Positions 10,962 to 23,051 of a DNA stretch of 64,000 bases are shown one piece after another. The notes beneath the pieces were generated by a model that saw only the letters and a program-made list of their open reading frames with translations, did no database searches and was not told where the DNA came from. The first letter of the stretch is position 1, and each line of letters starts with the position of its first letter. A program made the position numbers and the translations under genes. This stretch comes from Cyanophora paradoxa (Eukaryota > Glaucocystophyceae > Cyanophorales > Cyanophoraceae): the NCBI GenBank assembly GCA_004431415.1, contig QPMI01000123.1, positions 62,001 to 126,000 on the forward strand, read 5' to 3'.

Positions 10962-12390
10962 TTAGCACTTTAGCGACGCGTAGTTCCAAGAGTGGGGCCC
11001 GGGCTGCAGGGCGTAGCTGCAGCCCCGCGCGTCCTTGGCGGAGCTCTTGCAGCAGCTCCACGCCATTCCGCCGTCCACCTTATCCTCCTCCTGCCGCGCC
11101 GCGTTGTCAGCCACGGCACCCGAAACAGAGGGGAGGAGCGCACGTATGAGCCTGTGTGGAGCCAGGCCTTGACCTTGTGGGAGAGGACGCGGGGGGGCTC
11201 GACGGCCTCCTCGAGGGGGCTCCTCGTCGCCTCCGCCGGCCGCTGCTTCTCCTTCCACGCCTGCGTCTCGTGCAGGAAGTACTCCCACCTGCCCGCCCAG
11301 GCCTCGTCGGCCTGCGGCCTGCAGGGGTGGCGGGGCGGGCGGTGGACGCACCGGTCGCCGTACTTCTCCTTGAGGAGGCGAAGCTCCTCTGCGTCGCGCT
11401 TCTTCCGCGCGCGCTCCCGCTCCACGAACTGCGCCTCCCGCTCCACCGGGTCCACGTACTTCCCCTTCAGCGCCGCCTCCCGCCGCTTTGCCGTGCTCTC
11501 CAGCGCCGTCTTGCACCTGCGCGGCCCGCCGCAGCGGTCAGATCCCGGGCGGCCCTGCTGGGAGGGCGGGGCGGGGCGCACAGCTGCGCGTCGTCATTCT
11601 CGACGGCCTTCCTGTTAAAGACGGTACTCTGGTCCCACTGTTCGTCCCCGCCCGTCACGCCCCCCTTTGCCAGCACCTCCGTGTGCAGCGTGTACCGCGT
11701 GAGCGGAGGCGCTGCGCCCGCCCCGCCCGGTCAGAGGCAGGGGGCGTGGGAGGGAAGGCGCAGCCAGCCCACCGTTCCCTCTCCTAGGATTCAGGTCGTG
11801 CATATTTTCGTTGCTGTTGAGGAGCGGCACCCCCTGCGCGCAGTAAAAGTCGGACTCGTGGTAGCATGGCACAGCCTGCCACATTCTATGGCTCCGATTG
11901 CAAGGGGGAGCGCATAGAGGAAGTATGCAAGGGGGAGCGCATAGAAGCAGCGGGGCGGGGCGGGGGGGCGGCGGGGCGGCTGCGCACCACATCGAGCGTC
12001 CTGCTGACAGACTCTTTCGGGTAGAGCGGTACGTATGTCGACTTGTTCCACCTGCGGCGCCGGCTGGTCGGCCGCGGGCCGCGGCCGCGAGGCGCCCCGG
12101 GCCGTTCCGCGCACGTGTCTTTCTTCAGGCCCAGGATGTTCGGGTCGATGTAGTCCTGCACCGCCGTGCGCGCCTCGGCGGCCTGCGATGCGTGCAGCTC
12201 TGAGCGGAGCCCCACGAACTGCTGCGCGGAAGCTGGGCCGGACCTTCTGTGGCGCTGGACCCGTAAACGCCTTGATGTCCAGCGGGTAGGCCTTGGGCTG
12301 GCTCGCGCTCCCCGGCTGTGAACCGTACTTGCTGTGCGTGACAGGGCCGGACTTTCCCCGGCTCCCCAGCACGGGGCTAGCCGTCGCCAT
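10962..12390 (-). CDS. Unknown protein with C-terminal WSCC...GC motif
   Basis: Starts at 12390 (MATASPVLGSRGKSGPV) and ends at 10962, with about six short introns. Recognisable coding blocks are QFVGLRSELHASQAAEARTAV then DYIDPNILGLKKD, KSTYVPLYPKESVSRTLDV, YHESDFYCAQGVPLLNSNENMHDLNP, EQWDQSTVFNRKAVENDDAQL, a charged helix from KTALESTAKRREAALKGKYVDPVEREAQF, WEYFLHETQAWKEKQ, and a last exon with MAWSCCKSSAKDARGC. The final Cys-Cys...Gly-Cys pattern, with Trp before it, is typical of small zinc-binding tails seen in many protist and flagellar proteins. This is a weak hint only, and no family is assigned. The first intron cannot be placed with certainty: an apparent frame change near 12235 needs a very short or GC-AG intron. 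Confidence 0.55.
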
Positions 12391-12590
12391 GCTGTCTCGC
12401 CGCTACGCTCGCTGGGGAGGTGCTGTTCCACAGAGCGTTTTGTGTGAGCTACCTCTACCGCAGGCTGCTTGCCGAGCGCTTCCTCTGCGTGCTGGAGGTG
12501 CGCCGGTGTGGTCAAGAAAAGTCGTTTGCTCGGAAATTGCTCCCCCTTCCGGGGTACTCGTCGCTCCGGGTGGTCGGAAGCGGGAGGCCA
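12391..12590. promoter_or_regulatory. Divergent promoter region, 200 bp
   Basis: Start codons of the WSCC-motif gene (-) and the kinase gene (+) lie only 200 bp apart, so this stretch must hold both upstream regions. No TATA-like or other defined motif was recognised. Confidence 0.4.
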
Positions 12591-15500
12591 ATGGAGCCCT
12601 CCATACGACTCCCGACGACGAGAGATGCGTACCAAGTCATCGGAGTCATCGGGAAGCCGACGGCGAACAAGCCGACCGTCGAGGTCAGGAAGTGCTACGT
12701 CCCACAAGTCGACCGGTGCACTGCCGCTCTGCGCATACCCTACCGCGAGAGCTTTGAGCGCCCGCACCGTGCAGCGAGGTCGCTGTCAAAGTCATTGACC
12801 TCGAGCGGACGACGTCCAAGCTCGAGGATATCAAGGCAAGCAAACGCTTCTTCGTCGCCCATAGCACCGCATGCGATAGGCAGTCACTCGCTCCGCGGCG
12901 TGACGAGCTCTTGGCGCCCATCGCCTTATCTGACCGCCGCGCCTTCTCCTGCGTCCGTCAATTGCAGAAGGAGATTGATGCAATGCGCTCTTGCGAGCAC
13001 GAGAACATCGTCAAGCTGCACACCACGTTCACCGTCGAGCACGAGCTCTGGATCGTGCTCAAGCTCGTCAAGCTCGGTGCGCAGCGCGCTGCCGGTACTC
13101 CTAGTCGTCTCATACGTATGAAGCTGCCATTTTCCTTTCCATTGATTCCCGCTCGAAGCGCATGACTCGCCGCGGGCTGATATCTAGCGCCTGGCAGGCT
13201 CCTGTGCCTCTATCATGACCGACGAGCGCTTCCGCGGGGGCTTCTCGGAGGACGTCGCCGCCACTATCATCAAGTCAGCGCTGCTGGGTCTCGAATACCT
13301 TCACCGTCAAAATATGATTCACCGGTTGCTCCGAAAGCCGCGGGGTCCTGAGCCGCGACGCTGATTGGCGCTGCCCGCAGGGATCTGAAAGCGAGCAACA
13401 TACTCATCGACGAGGATGGCGCCGTCATGCTCGCGGACCTTGGCGTGACCGGGCTGATGGGGGAGGAGGGCATCACGGACCGGCGCCAGAAGCGCCAGAC
13501 CTTCGTCGGCACGGTAAAGTACATGGCTCCCGAAGTGATGGAGCAGGCGCGCAACTTTCTTGTTCTTCCTCTTTTGCTTGCCTTAGCGGCATCCCTGCCT
13601 GCAGACGTCGGGCTACGATCAAAAGGCCGACATCTGGTCCCTCGGCATCACCGCCATCGAGCTCGTCACAGGTCGCACCCCATTCGAAGGAAAGCCTCCA
13701 CTGCAGGTTCGTCGGACCATTCGCGCTTCGCTTCGCTCGACTTAACGCAGTCCTCGTCCCCAGGTGATGCTCGCGGTGCTCAACAAGGACCTCCCGCCCA
13801 TCGACACGCTCGTCGGAAACAAGCCCGTCTCGAAGGACTTCAAGGAGTTCGTCAGCAAGTGCCTGGAGAAGAACCCGACGAAGCGGTGAGAACCGTTCTT
13901 GGTCTTCGCTGCCTTCGGTCGTTGATCGTATCGGGCAGGGCGAGCGCGTCGGCGCTGCTCAAGGACAAGTGGATGTCGAAGGCAAAGGACCGGAAGTGGC
14001 TGGAGCGGGCGCTCACGCCGGAGACCATGACGCCGCTGGAGGAGCGCGTGGACCTGCTCTACGCGCAGCAGGAGCAGCGGGCGGCAGCGCAGGGCGGCGC
14101 AAAGAAGTCGGCGGGGCCGCTCCGCTCGATCAACGAGGACGAGGAAGACCGCGGCGAGGACGCCGCGAAGCCCGAGCCCGTGGACGTCGAGTGGGACTTC
14201 GGTGATGACGAGCCCAAGAAGCCGGCCGCGCCGGCAGTCGCCCCGCCGCAGCTCCCGGCGACACCGGCGCCTCCCGCCGTCGCGCCCGCGTTATCGTCGT
14301 CGACGTCGCCGGAGGGGGCGAGGACCCGGTCAGCGTCGGCCCTCGCCAGCATGGAGAACATCGAGGCGGCTGCCGCCGCGTGCGCCGCCGTCGTCGCCGC
14401 CGGAGTTCCCTCCGGGGAAGGCGGCTCACCGAGCAGCTCCGCGCGCCGCTTCACTCTCACGCACGTCCCCGCCCCGGTCCCCGCCGCCTCCCCGTCGTCC
14501 TCGCCCACCCCCGCCCCGGCGCCCGCTGGCTCCTCCAGCGCCGGCCCCGCCTCCCCCGCGGGCCCCGCGGCGAACGGGCCGAACCCCTTCTCCCTCTCGC
14601 AGGCCGCTCCGATCCTGCCCACGTCCCTCTACGCCCCGACCTGCACCTCCCTGCCCAACTCTCCCAGCGCCGCACCTCCAGCCCATACTCCGGGCCCCCG
14701 CGCCCAGGGCCCCGTCCCGCCTTCCTTCTTCTCCGATGCGGAGGCCCCTTCCGCCGCACCAGCGCAGCCCGCAGCCACTTCGGCACAGCCCGCGACTCCG
14801 GCCGCGACTGCGAGCCAGCAAGTGCCGGCTCCCCAGCCTGCAGTGCCGCAACGACAAGCCGCACCACAGCACGAGCCCGAGCCCGCGGCGCTGCAGCGTG
14901 CGTCGACGGCAGCAGCGTCGGATCAGCACGGGACGCCGATTCGGCACCTGCCGACGTCGCACTCGTTCGACCAGGGCTCGGGGGACACGGCGTCGGTCTG
15001 GGCGCGCTCGGCGTCGCACCACACGCCGCACGGGAGCATCAGCGGCGTCTCGCGCGCGTCGTCGAGCGAGGAGATCTTCGCCGACCTCGGCTTCGTCGCC
15101 ACCACGACCGCCGCCGCTGCGCCCACGACGGGCGCCGCCGCCGCCCTCCCGCCCCGCCCCTCGCCCGGCGACCGACCGCCCTCACCTTTGTCCCGCACCT
15201 CGGAGGGCCCGAGGCCCCCCGAGCCGCCCGCCAGGCCCCCGCATCACGCCTCCACCTCCGTCTCCCCGCCCCCGCGCCCCGCCGTGCCCCAGCGCGCCTC
15301 CTTCCCCGGCGCCACGTCCGACACCGGCTCCGGCGGCGAGGGCGGCCCCCTCTTCCGGTCCTCCTCTGGCGGCGTACCCGGCCCGCCGCCCCCCGCCCGC
15401 AACAATGCCCAGCTGCCCCCCCGTCCCCCCGCGCCCCCAGCTCCACCGGCCGCCCCGTCGGCCTCCTTCCCCGCCCCTTCCCAGGCGGGGGCTCCGCACC

Positions 15501-17918
15501 CCTCTCCCGCGTCCGCCTCGTTCCCCGCCCCTGGCCAGTCGTCCGCGAGCCCCGCTGCCGCCGCTACAGTACCCTCCTCCGCCGCGGGCTTCCCCGCCCT
15601 CGCAAGCACCGTCACTGTAGGCCTCACGCAACCGGCTACGCCACCCTCCGCCCAGCCTCTCCCGTTGGCCTCGGCCCCGGCCCCCGCCGCGGCTCCCCCG
15701 TCCGCTCAGTCCGTCCCGCCGACCCCCTCGCCCCCCGCCGCGTCCCCCCCGTCACGGCCCCCTGTCGCCGCCGCGGCGCCCGAGCTCGCCGAGTCCGGCT
15801 GGTACTCGGACCCGGGCCGGCTCGGCCCCAAGGTGCCCCCCAGCCCGCGCAAAAGCCCGCGCGGCCCCTCCATCGTCCCCCCCACAGCCGAGGTCCCGCA
15901 AACCCCCCTGCCACCTACCCCGTCCGGCGCCGCCCCCTCCGCCCCCGCCGCGTCCACCCTCGCGGCGTCCCCCGCGCCGCTGGCGGCGGCCTCCTCGGCC
16001 TCCTCCAACGCCACCTCCTTCCTCGCCAGCGCCTCCTCGGCGACGAGCATGGGCGCCTCCCTCGGCTCCGCGCCCGGGGCCGCCGGCGCGCCGTCGGCGG
16101 TGCAGCCGCACCCGAGCAGCGCCTCGGGGGCGAGCTCGCCGGAGCGCGGGAGCGTGCAGCCGGTGCAGCGGCGCGAGGTCCGCGGCCGCTTCACCGTCAC
16201 GCAGGGCGCCATCGTCAAGCGCCGCAGCGGTCCGCCCTCTCTCTTTTCTCTCCCCAATCCTCCGTTCTTGACTAAGCGGCTGCAGGCGGCGGCGGCTCGG
16301 GCTCGGAAGCCTCCAGCTCCTCCCTCTCCGCCCCCGTCCCCGCCAGCATGCGCGCGTGCGCCTCCCTCCCCCTTCCTCTTGCACCTCGCACGCCTGACGT
16401 GCCGCGCAGGGGCTCGAGCGCGTCGGGGGTGGTCGAGTCGGCCTCGGAGGAGGCGGGGCAGACGACGCAGCGCCGCGTGGGCCGCTTCGTCGTCTCCGTC
16501 GTCTCGGGCGGCGCGGGGGCCACCTCCGACCCCGCCGCCGTCTCCGCCTCCCCCGCCGGCTCCGAGTCGCTCAAGGCCCGCGGCCACCGGCGCACGGCCT
16601 CGGGCAACCAGCCGGGCGCCACGCCCGGCCGCAAGGGCGCCCACTCCGCCACCGTGCGCCCCCGCCGCCCGCCCCCGCCGGCTGCTCGCTTAACGTCGCT
16701 CGGACAGGCGGGGGCGGCGGATTCGGCGGGGGGGCTGGACGCGCTGGCCGGGCTGGAGCAGTCCCTCAAGCTCTCCATCAGCTCGGGCTTCCAGAAGCTC
16801 GGCTCTGAATTCCAGCAGAGCCTCACCCAGGTCCAGAACATGCTCACCCCGCGGTCCGCCCTCCCCGCTCTGCCCTCCTGCCCCGCCCGCGCCGACGCCG
16901 GCGCAGCTACTACCCGCCCTCGGCCTCGTCCATTCCGGAGCCCCTCGTGCCCGCAGGCTCGTCGGGCTTGTCCGCTGGTGCCGCTCTGCCCACCCGGGAC
17001 CCTCCTCCCCGCCCTTCCCTGAGCGCCTGGCGGCACCGCAGGCGAAGAGACGCCGCGGGCGAGCCCGGACTCGGCCACCGCGGGCCCGGACGGGGCCACC
17101 CTGCCGCCGCTGAGCCGAAGCCTCGCCGAGGCGAGCTGCTTTGACCTGATGGTGCGCCCGTGCCCGGCCCCGCGCGCGGCCGCCCGCCTCACCCCGCCGC
17201 AGAGCTGCCTGCGGCACCAGCTGAACAACATCCTCACCGAGAACAGCGCGCTCCGCGCCGAGGTCGAGCGGGTGCGCCTCGCCGCGGCCTGTGCGCATGG
17301 CGCGCACTCACCAACAACCTCCCTCAGCTCAAGAAGGAAAACGCGGAGCTGAAGGCGGCGGCGGTGACCGCGAACGGGCCGCCGGCCACCGCCCTGTCCG
17401 CCCCGACGGGCAGCGGCTCCCAGCGGACCTTCTCCCTCCACGTACGAGCGATATCGGCCCCTCCGGCGCCCGCGGGCTCACGCGCGGGGCAGGGCACCAG
17501 CCGGCGGGGATCGGGGTCGAGCCTGAACCCGGCGGCGACGCCGCCGCGGGTGCCGCGGGCGGCGCCGGCGGACGAGGAGCTGGAGGCGTTCGCGGGCTCG
17601 GAGGAGGACAACGGGGCGGGGAGGCAGCGCCCGGCCGGGCACCGCGGGCGCGTCCTCCTCGAGAACCCCTCCGTCCCCGACATCCGCCTCTCCCGCACCC
17701 CGTCCCCCCGCTCCCGCATCGAGGCCGCCGCCGCGCCGACCCCGGAGCCCTCCCCGGGCCGCGCCGCCCCCACGGGCCCCGCCCGGGCCGACGAGCCTGC
17801 CGCAGCAGCGCCCGCCGCCGCGCCCGTTGCAGTTCCGGCGCCGCCCCCGGCCCCGGTGCTGCCCCCGGCCCCGGCCCCGGTCCCGGCCCCGGCTCTGGCC
17901 CCAGCTCCCGTGAAGTAG
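12591..17918 (+). CDS. STE20-family kinase, OSR1/SPAK/FRAY2-like, with long tail
   Basis: Kinase exons from 12591: [29 protein letters not shown] (beta-3 Lys), [54 protein letters not shown], then [37 protein letters not shown] and [19 protein letters not shown]. Order and wording match OSR1/SPAK and plant FRAY2-like kinases (APEVMEQ, YDxKADIWSxGITAIELxTG). A Pro/Ala/Ser-rich tail of roughly 1000 residues follows, with RRFTLT (14443), GRFTVT (16185) and GRFVVS (16480) motifs and a coiled coil ([22 protein letters not shown], about 17205-17275). Oddities: the glycine loop lacks the usual GxGxxG, the magnesium motif is DLG, and two introns (12836-12967 and 13547-13614) begin with GC. Tail exon borders are approximate. 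Substrate unknown; OSR1/SPAK relatives act in ion and volume control. Confidence 0.85.
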
Positions 17919-18454
17919 GCGAGCGCCATTCATGTGGATGCCGCAGTGCGTTAACATTCTGGCAACCGTAAGACTCTGAGACGAGAATGCGACTTCGAAT
18001 GTTGCGCGCGGCTTCGCATCCCGGGCCTTCCCGGGGCACTGCGGCATGCGCAAGCATGGCACGCACAATCGCAGGGCTTCAACTCCGAGAAATGTACAGG
18101 CTTCGAAATTACATCATCAAGTTCTCTGAACTCAATTCTGAGCTACGGTATACGTATGCAGCATAGGTAGCGCTTTAGGCCACTGGCATCGACCCGAGCA
18201 AAATCTTGGCTAGCCTAGTAGCTATGGTGCTGGCGCTAGATACCATGCTGTAAGGCCTCTCAAGGGATCAATCTGGCGAAATGGAACTACACCGAGTAAG
18301 CGATATCGAGCATATTGTAAACCACGCGGAACGCATGGAATAGGATCAAAAAGGGAAAACGAATAATGCAGCAGCCGTGAGTATTGTACAGGCGAGCGCA
18401 GGGCAAAACAACGCCCCGCGCCCAGGAGAGGTGCCCGACGCAGAGCGGCGCGGC
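17919..18454. other. Intergenic, convergent 3' ends
   Basis: Separates the ends of the kinase (+) and the carrier (-). Composition drops from strongly GC-rich to near balanced. No gene, repeat or RNA signature was recognised. Confidence 0.5.
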
Positions 18455-20196
18455 TCATACGTTGCCCATGAGCTTCGTGAGCAGCTGCAGGGAGGCGATC
18501 AGCCTGACAGGCCGTTCCGGAGGAAAGAGGTGCGGCCGCACCTCGTAGGTCATGAACGTGACGGCGTTGGCGGGGAAGGCGCGGGCGAGGCAGGGCCAGA
18601 AGCCCTTGTACAGGCCCCGCCAGCCCTCGTGCTGCTTCGTCAGCTGGAAGCAGTGCCAGATGCCGCGGTACCGCCCCGTCAGGTCCGTCTGCAGCCTGCC
18701 GCGCCGTCACGCGCGCCCCGCGCGGCGGCGCGGGGCGGGGCCGCACCGCGACTTGATGAGGTCGATGGGGTAGATGGTGGTCCAGTAGACGGTGCCGGCG
18801 GCGCCGCCGGCCATGAGGTTCGCGAGGGGCCCGGGGGACGACTCGCCCTCCCGCGTCATCGACCGCCGCACGAACTCGTAGGCGGGGAAGGAGAAGAGGT
18901 TCGCGGGGCACTGCCGCATCAGCGTCGCCGTCAGCCCGCGGTAGAGTCCCGGCACGCCCTGCGCCCGGAAGATCTGCGCCCCAGGCGGAGGTCAGCGGGA
19001 GGAAGCGCGCGAGGGCGACGGAAGGGAAGCGGGCCTTCGCTGCGGCGTCGGCGGGCCCCGTGTAGAAGTTCGCCGCAGCGGCAGCGGTCGCGCCCTGGAG
19101 AGCCGGGCCGTACTGGACCTGCCGGCCGGCTCAGGCACAGCCTGGCAGGGACGGGCGGTAGGAAAGCCGGCCCGCGAACCTGTAGCCTGTTCCTTATCAG
19201 CTCCGTGGGGCACGCCACGAAGCAGACCAGGAAGCCAGCGGAGGCCCCGCAGATGCCGATTTGAGGCAGAGTGAGCGTCTCCGGGCGCCCGTTGGACATC
19301 CACTCCTTTGCGTGCGCGTACGCGCCGAAGAGGATCGCGTTGAAAGCGCCGGAAGCGACGAGAGGCATTGACATCCCTTTGTACAGCCCAGAAATCTGCA
19401 AGGAACGTCAGAAGATGGTATTCGCCACGGGAAAATGAACCAAAAAGGACTTACCCCCTCCCACTTTACGGTTTTCACAACGCTGCGACGGGGTGTCAGT
19501 GAGATCGGGCGCCTGTTCGAAAAAGAAAGCACCAGTCGATGGCGCCGGTGAAGCGCGGGCCCGCATGAGCGCCCTCTAGTTTAGCCTGCGTCTGTAGCCG
19601 AACCTTGATCGTGTCGAACGCTGCCCGGACCCAAGGTCAGCAACAAGAAAGGTTCGGACGGCGATGGAGGCGGCGCGTACGGTGGCCGGCGAGAACTGAT
19701 GCAGCGCGAGCACAAAGACCGAAACGAGTCAGTCTCGTCGGGTGAGCCCCAACGCGTAGCCGGGGTCACCTTGCGCGGCACCCGCGATTGTGCCGGCGAC
19801 GACATCCCGCTTTCGCTCGTGCGGGCCGACTGCGAAACATTCGGATTTCGCTCATTGAGCTGATGCGCAGCGCGCGCGCGAACCTTCCTCCTCGATCGCG
19901 GGCAGGTTGGCGTCCACCTGAAGCGACCCCCCAGGTCAATCCAAGCGGGGCGGCTTACGCGCGCGGTATACGGGGCCACTAACCGCAATGTGGGTGTGTT
20001 CCTGCCAAAACAACAATCACGCGCGCGCACGGGGCGAGATTAGATCGATGATCGGCCGGCGGTCAAAGCGCGCCCTCCATATTCCCGGGCGCGTGCTGAC
20101 CTTGCTCTTATGAAGAGGAGCCTGCAGATGCAACTGCGACAGCTGGCTGAGCGCCGCGGCGGGATAGACGGCCTCTGCCGAAGTCGTCGAGGTCAT
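18455..20196 (-). CDS. Mitochondrial carrier (SLC25) family protein
   Basis: All three carrier repeats are present on the minus strand: [14 protein letters not shown] (about 19570-19740 across an intron), ACPTELIRNRLQ (about 19200) and IYPIDLIKSR followed by TDLTGRYRGIWHC (about 18650-18790). Each shows the Px[DE]xx[KR]x[RK] signature at the end of an odd-numbered helix, plus GLYKG and GLYRG motifs. Such proteins move metabolites across the inner mitochondrial membrane. The overall wording ([29 protein letters not shown]) is closest to the acylcarnitine/ornithine branch, but the substrate cannot be fixed. The last exon ends LLTKLMGNV at 18455. The N-terminal exon (Met at 20196, MTSTTSAEAVYPAAALSQL) is joined to VDANLPAIEEE (19917) by a phase-0 intron and is the least certain part. 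Confidence 0.8.
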
Positions 20197-20780
20197 GATG
20201 ATTGCGGCGGCCCACCGGCCCTCCTGTACAGCAGAGCTCGCGGCCGAAGCCGGCGGGATGATGAGACCGTGCGCTGATCGGCGCGGGGGAGGTGGGATCA
20301 AACTCTGATCCAATCAAGGCGGCGTCGCTTGCAGAGTCGGGCGCGCCCCGCTGCAAAACTGCCGCAAGCTACTGCGGTAGATGGGGAGCTTGCTGAGAGG
20401 TACTCCGCGCGGTACGGCGGGCGTCTGCAGAAAAGCCGCGCTTGCAGGCTTACCCGCGTGTCTGTACCCCGACCGAGCCGCCCTTTGCGCGGCTTATAAG
20501 GGTTGCGCGACTTGGCATGATGTACTTATATGTATATCGATCGTCGAACTACGTGAAACGTATCGGGGTCTAATGCCACTGTCGCCGTACGTGTCTACGT
20601 GAGCAAGCTACAGCGCTAGCGCTGTCCTACGGTCTCGTCTTTCAGTTGAACTCGAGCCTCACGGATGCAGGGCCGGCTTGCGAGCCAGCCGGCTTCGCGA
20701 TCGAGATTTGGCTCGGCCGAGGGGGCTGCCGGCGCCTGGGGCCGGGCCGGGCCGTGGCCGGGGCCGGGGCCGGCGGGGCG
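20197..20780. other. Intergenic, upstream of carrier
   Basis: Lies between the 5' end of the carrier and the 3' end of the WD40 gene, both on the minus strand. No gene or repeat recognised. Confidence 0.45.
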
Positions 20781-22784
20781 CTAGGCGAGGGCGCCCTCGG
20801 GGAAGGCGCGGCGCTGCAGGCTGTCGACGGCGTACTCGAACATCGACGCCTCCGTCACTGCCGGCGCCCGCCCGTGAGGCCGGCGGCCGGGACGGGGTCG
20901 GAGGGGGCGGGGGCGCACGGGCGTAGATGCGGTGGCCGTCCGGGGTGAAGCACGCCCCCGCGATGTGGCTGTCCCCGTAGCCCTGCCGAGGCGCGAGAGT
21001 GGGGCGGGGCGGGGCGGGCGCGGAGGAGCAGGCGGGGGGCCGGCCGCACGTGCTGCGGCCCGACGGACAGGACCTGTGCGCGGCGTCAGACCGGACTGGG
21101 CGCGGGGCGGGCGGGGGCGCCTGCTCGGAGGCGAAGGAGCGGGCGTCGACGACGTGCACGCGGGCGGTGTGCTCCGTGAAGAGCAGCAGGTCCACCGCCC
21201 CCGCAGGCGCGAACTTCACCGACCGCGCCGGCGGCCGCGCCCACGCCCCCTGCGGCGGCTGAGCCGCCCGGGCGTGGGCGCGGGACGGCGCGGGGCGGCG
21301 GGGGGGCGCACGGGGACGGCGCCGAAGGGGGAGAGGCTGGCGGAGCGCAGGCGGGCCACGGGCTCCTCCGAGCGCCGCACGTCCCTGCGCCGCGTGAGCT
21401 GGACGGGGGGCGGGGGGCCGGGGCGGGGCGGACCAGACGGCGACGAGGCCGTCCTGGCTGGCGGAGGCGAGGTACCGCGAGCTGCTCGACCACGCCACCG
21501 ACATCCCTGCGCCCCCCGCCTCGCGCAAGGGCGGAGGCCGGGATCGAGGCCGGCGGCACGGCACCGTGGTCCTTCCCCTCTGCAGGGCGTATCGGTGGCT
21601 CGCAAGCGGAGGGGGCGGAGGGAACGGCACCGGAGAACACGGCGGTCTTGCGGTACCCGTCGCGCCGCAGGTCGAAGAGGGACACATCCCGCGAGTCCCC
21701 CGTCTGGCGCGGGGATCGAATCTCCCGACGCGGGCCAACATTTTATCTCGTCCGGCGCACCACGGCGAGGAAGCGGCGGTCCGGGGACACCGCGGCATAG
21801 TTCACCTGAGGGCGACGGCGTTGGCGAGGGTTGGTGCGGAGCGGCGTGGCGGGGCTCACGGGGACGCCGCATGGGATCTCCTCGAGCCGCTCCATGTCCC
21901 GAATGCGGAACACTGCGGGCGGCCACGGCCCAGTCACGGGCGGCGGGCGCTGCCGCAGTGCGGGGTGAAAGAATGGCGTGCCCTTGACGTCCGCGTCGTT
22001 CGTGGACGTGAGCAGCCGCGTCTCTCCGAAGTGATCGTAGATGTGGATCTACGCGACTATGTTGGCGTTGCGGTAGGGAGGAGCGAGAAGGTCGGTACGG
22101 ACCGCATTGATGACGGATGCGCCTACGGAGCCCCAGAATCGGAGGCTGCAGCGGACGTGAGACGGCGCGGATTCGGGCTCGAATATGACGGCGCGCAGGT
22201 CAGAGCGGAGATCCTTCACGACCAACTGGCCCGTCTGCGAGCCTGCGCTGTCTCGGCGCGCGCACGGCATTCCAGCGACGGAAAACCGGAAGCGTGCACC
22301 GGCGGCGAGAAACCCGTGGCCGACGTGCAGGCACGCTACAAGGTGCAAGAGTTAGCCAATCGAAGCGGCGTGCGAGCGGCCGGCGAGCGCACTGGGACAG
22401 AAATCGAGTGCGAGCGCTTGCTGAATCTCCTGGTCGCAGAGCCGGAACTTGTTGACGACATAGCCTTTGAAGCGCATCAAATGTGGCCTCGTGATTTCGC
22501 AGTGCCGGCATCGCACCGCAGGGATAGAAGAAGTGGCGCTCGGGGTCCTCTGCGTCGATGCCGATCAGGTCCCGTAGCTGCGCGCGAGGGCCGCAAAGCC
22601 CGATTGGTGGGCGCGCAAACACGCTTTCCGAGCCTTTCCGCGGTGCTGGGGCGCAGCGCGAGCGCCACACGCCACGTCGCGACGCGCTCGCCTGCCAGTG
22701 CCCGATCGTGGACCGGACGAAGTGCCGAAAGTGTTGATGTGTGACGAAGGTGGCCTCGGCGGCCGCGTCGCTGCCGCGAGTCAT
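20781..22784 (-). CDS. WD40-repeat protein
   Basis: Start MTRGSDAAAEATFVTHQHF at 22784; stop TAG at 20781-20783 after VTEASMFEYAVDSLQRRAF. Exon blocks in order: QLRDLIGIDAEDPERHFFYP, GYVVNKFRLCDQEIQQALALDF, SQTGQLVVKDLRSDLRAVIF, GASVINAVRTDLLAPPYRN, IHIYDHFGETRLLTSTNDADVK, NYAAVSPDRRFLAVV, MSVAWSSSSRYLASASQDGLVAVW, DVRRSEEPVARLR, SVKFAPAGAVDLLLFTEHTARVHVVDARSF and HIAGACFTPDGHRIY. The blade pattern and the order (TSxND, VSPDxxxLAVV, AWSxxxxxLASASQDG, FTxHTARVHVVDAR) resemble the fungal and plant WD40 proteins annotated with DUF2415. A scaffold function is inferred from the fold; no pathway can be named. Confidence 0.75.
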
Positions 22785-23051
22785 GGGGGGCGACGCCCCG
22801 GTAAGGGGCGCCAGCTCGGCGTGTTGGAAGCAGCGCGCGATGCGCGGAGGCGCTGAAAATGCTAGCCGCTGCGCGCGGAAGCGCTAAAATGGTTTACGCT
22901 GGGCGCGGGCGCTTGTAAGGGTTCGTCGAACGTGTCAATGGGGGTACGGAGCACACCAAGAGGAAGCAAGGCCGGAGGACAACCCGCCAGTGTCGATCGC
23001 AGCAAGTCTTCGACTCGATCGGGGCGGCTGCTGCTGCTGCAGGCGCGAACG
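22785..23051. promoter_or_regulatory. Divergent promoter region, WD40 and serine racemase
   Basis: A 267-bp gap between divergent start codons. It contains short imperfect repeats of the form AAAATG(G/C)T..CGCTGCGCG (about 22857-22905). No recognised factor site. Confidence 0.35.
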
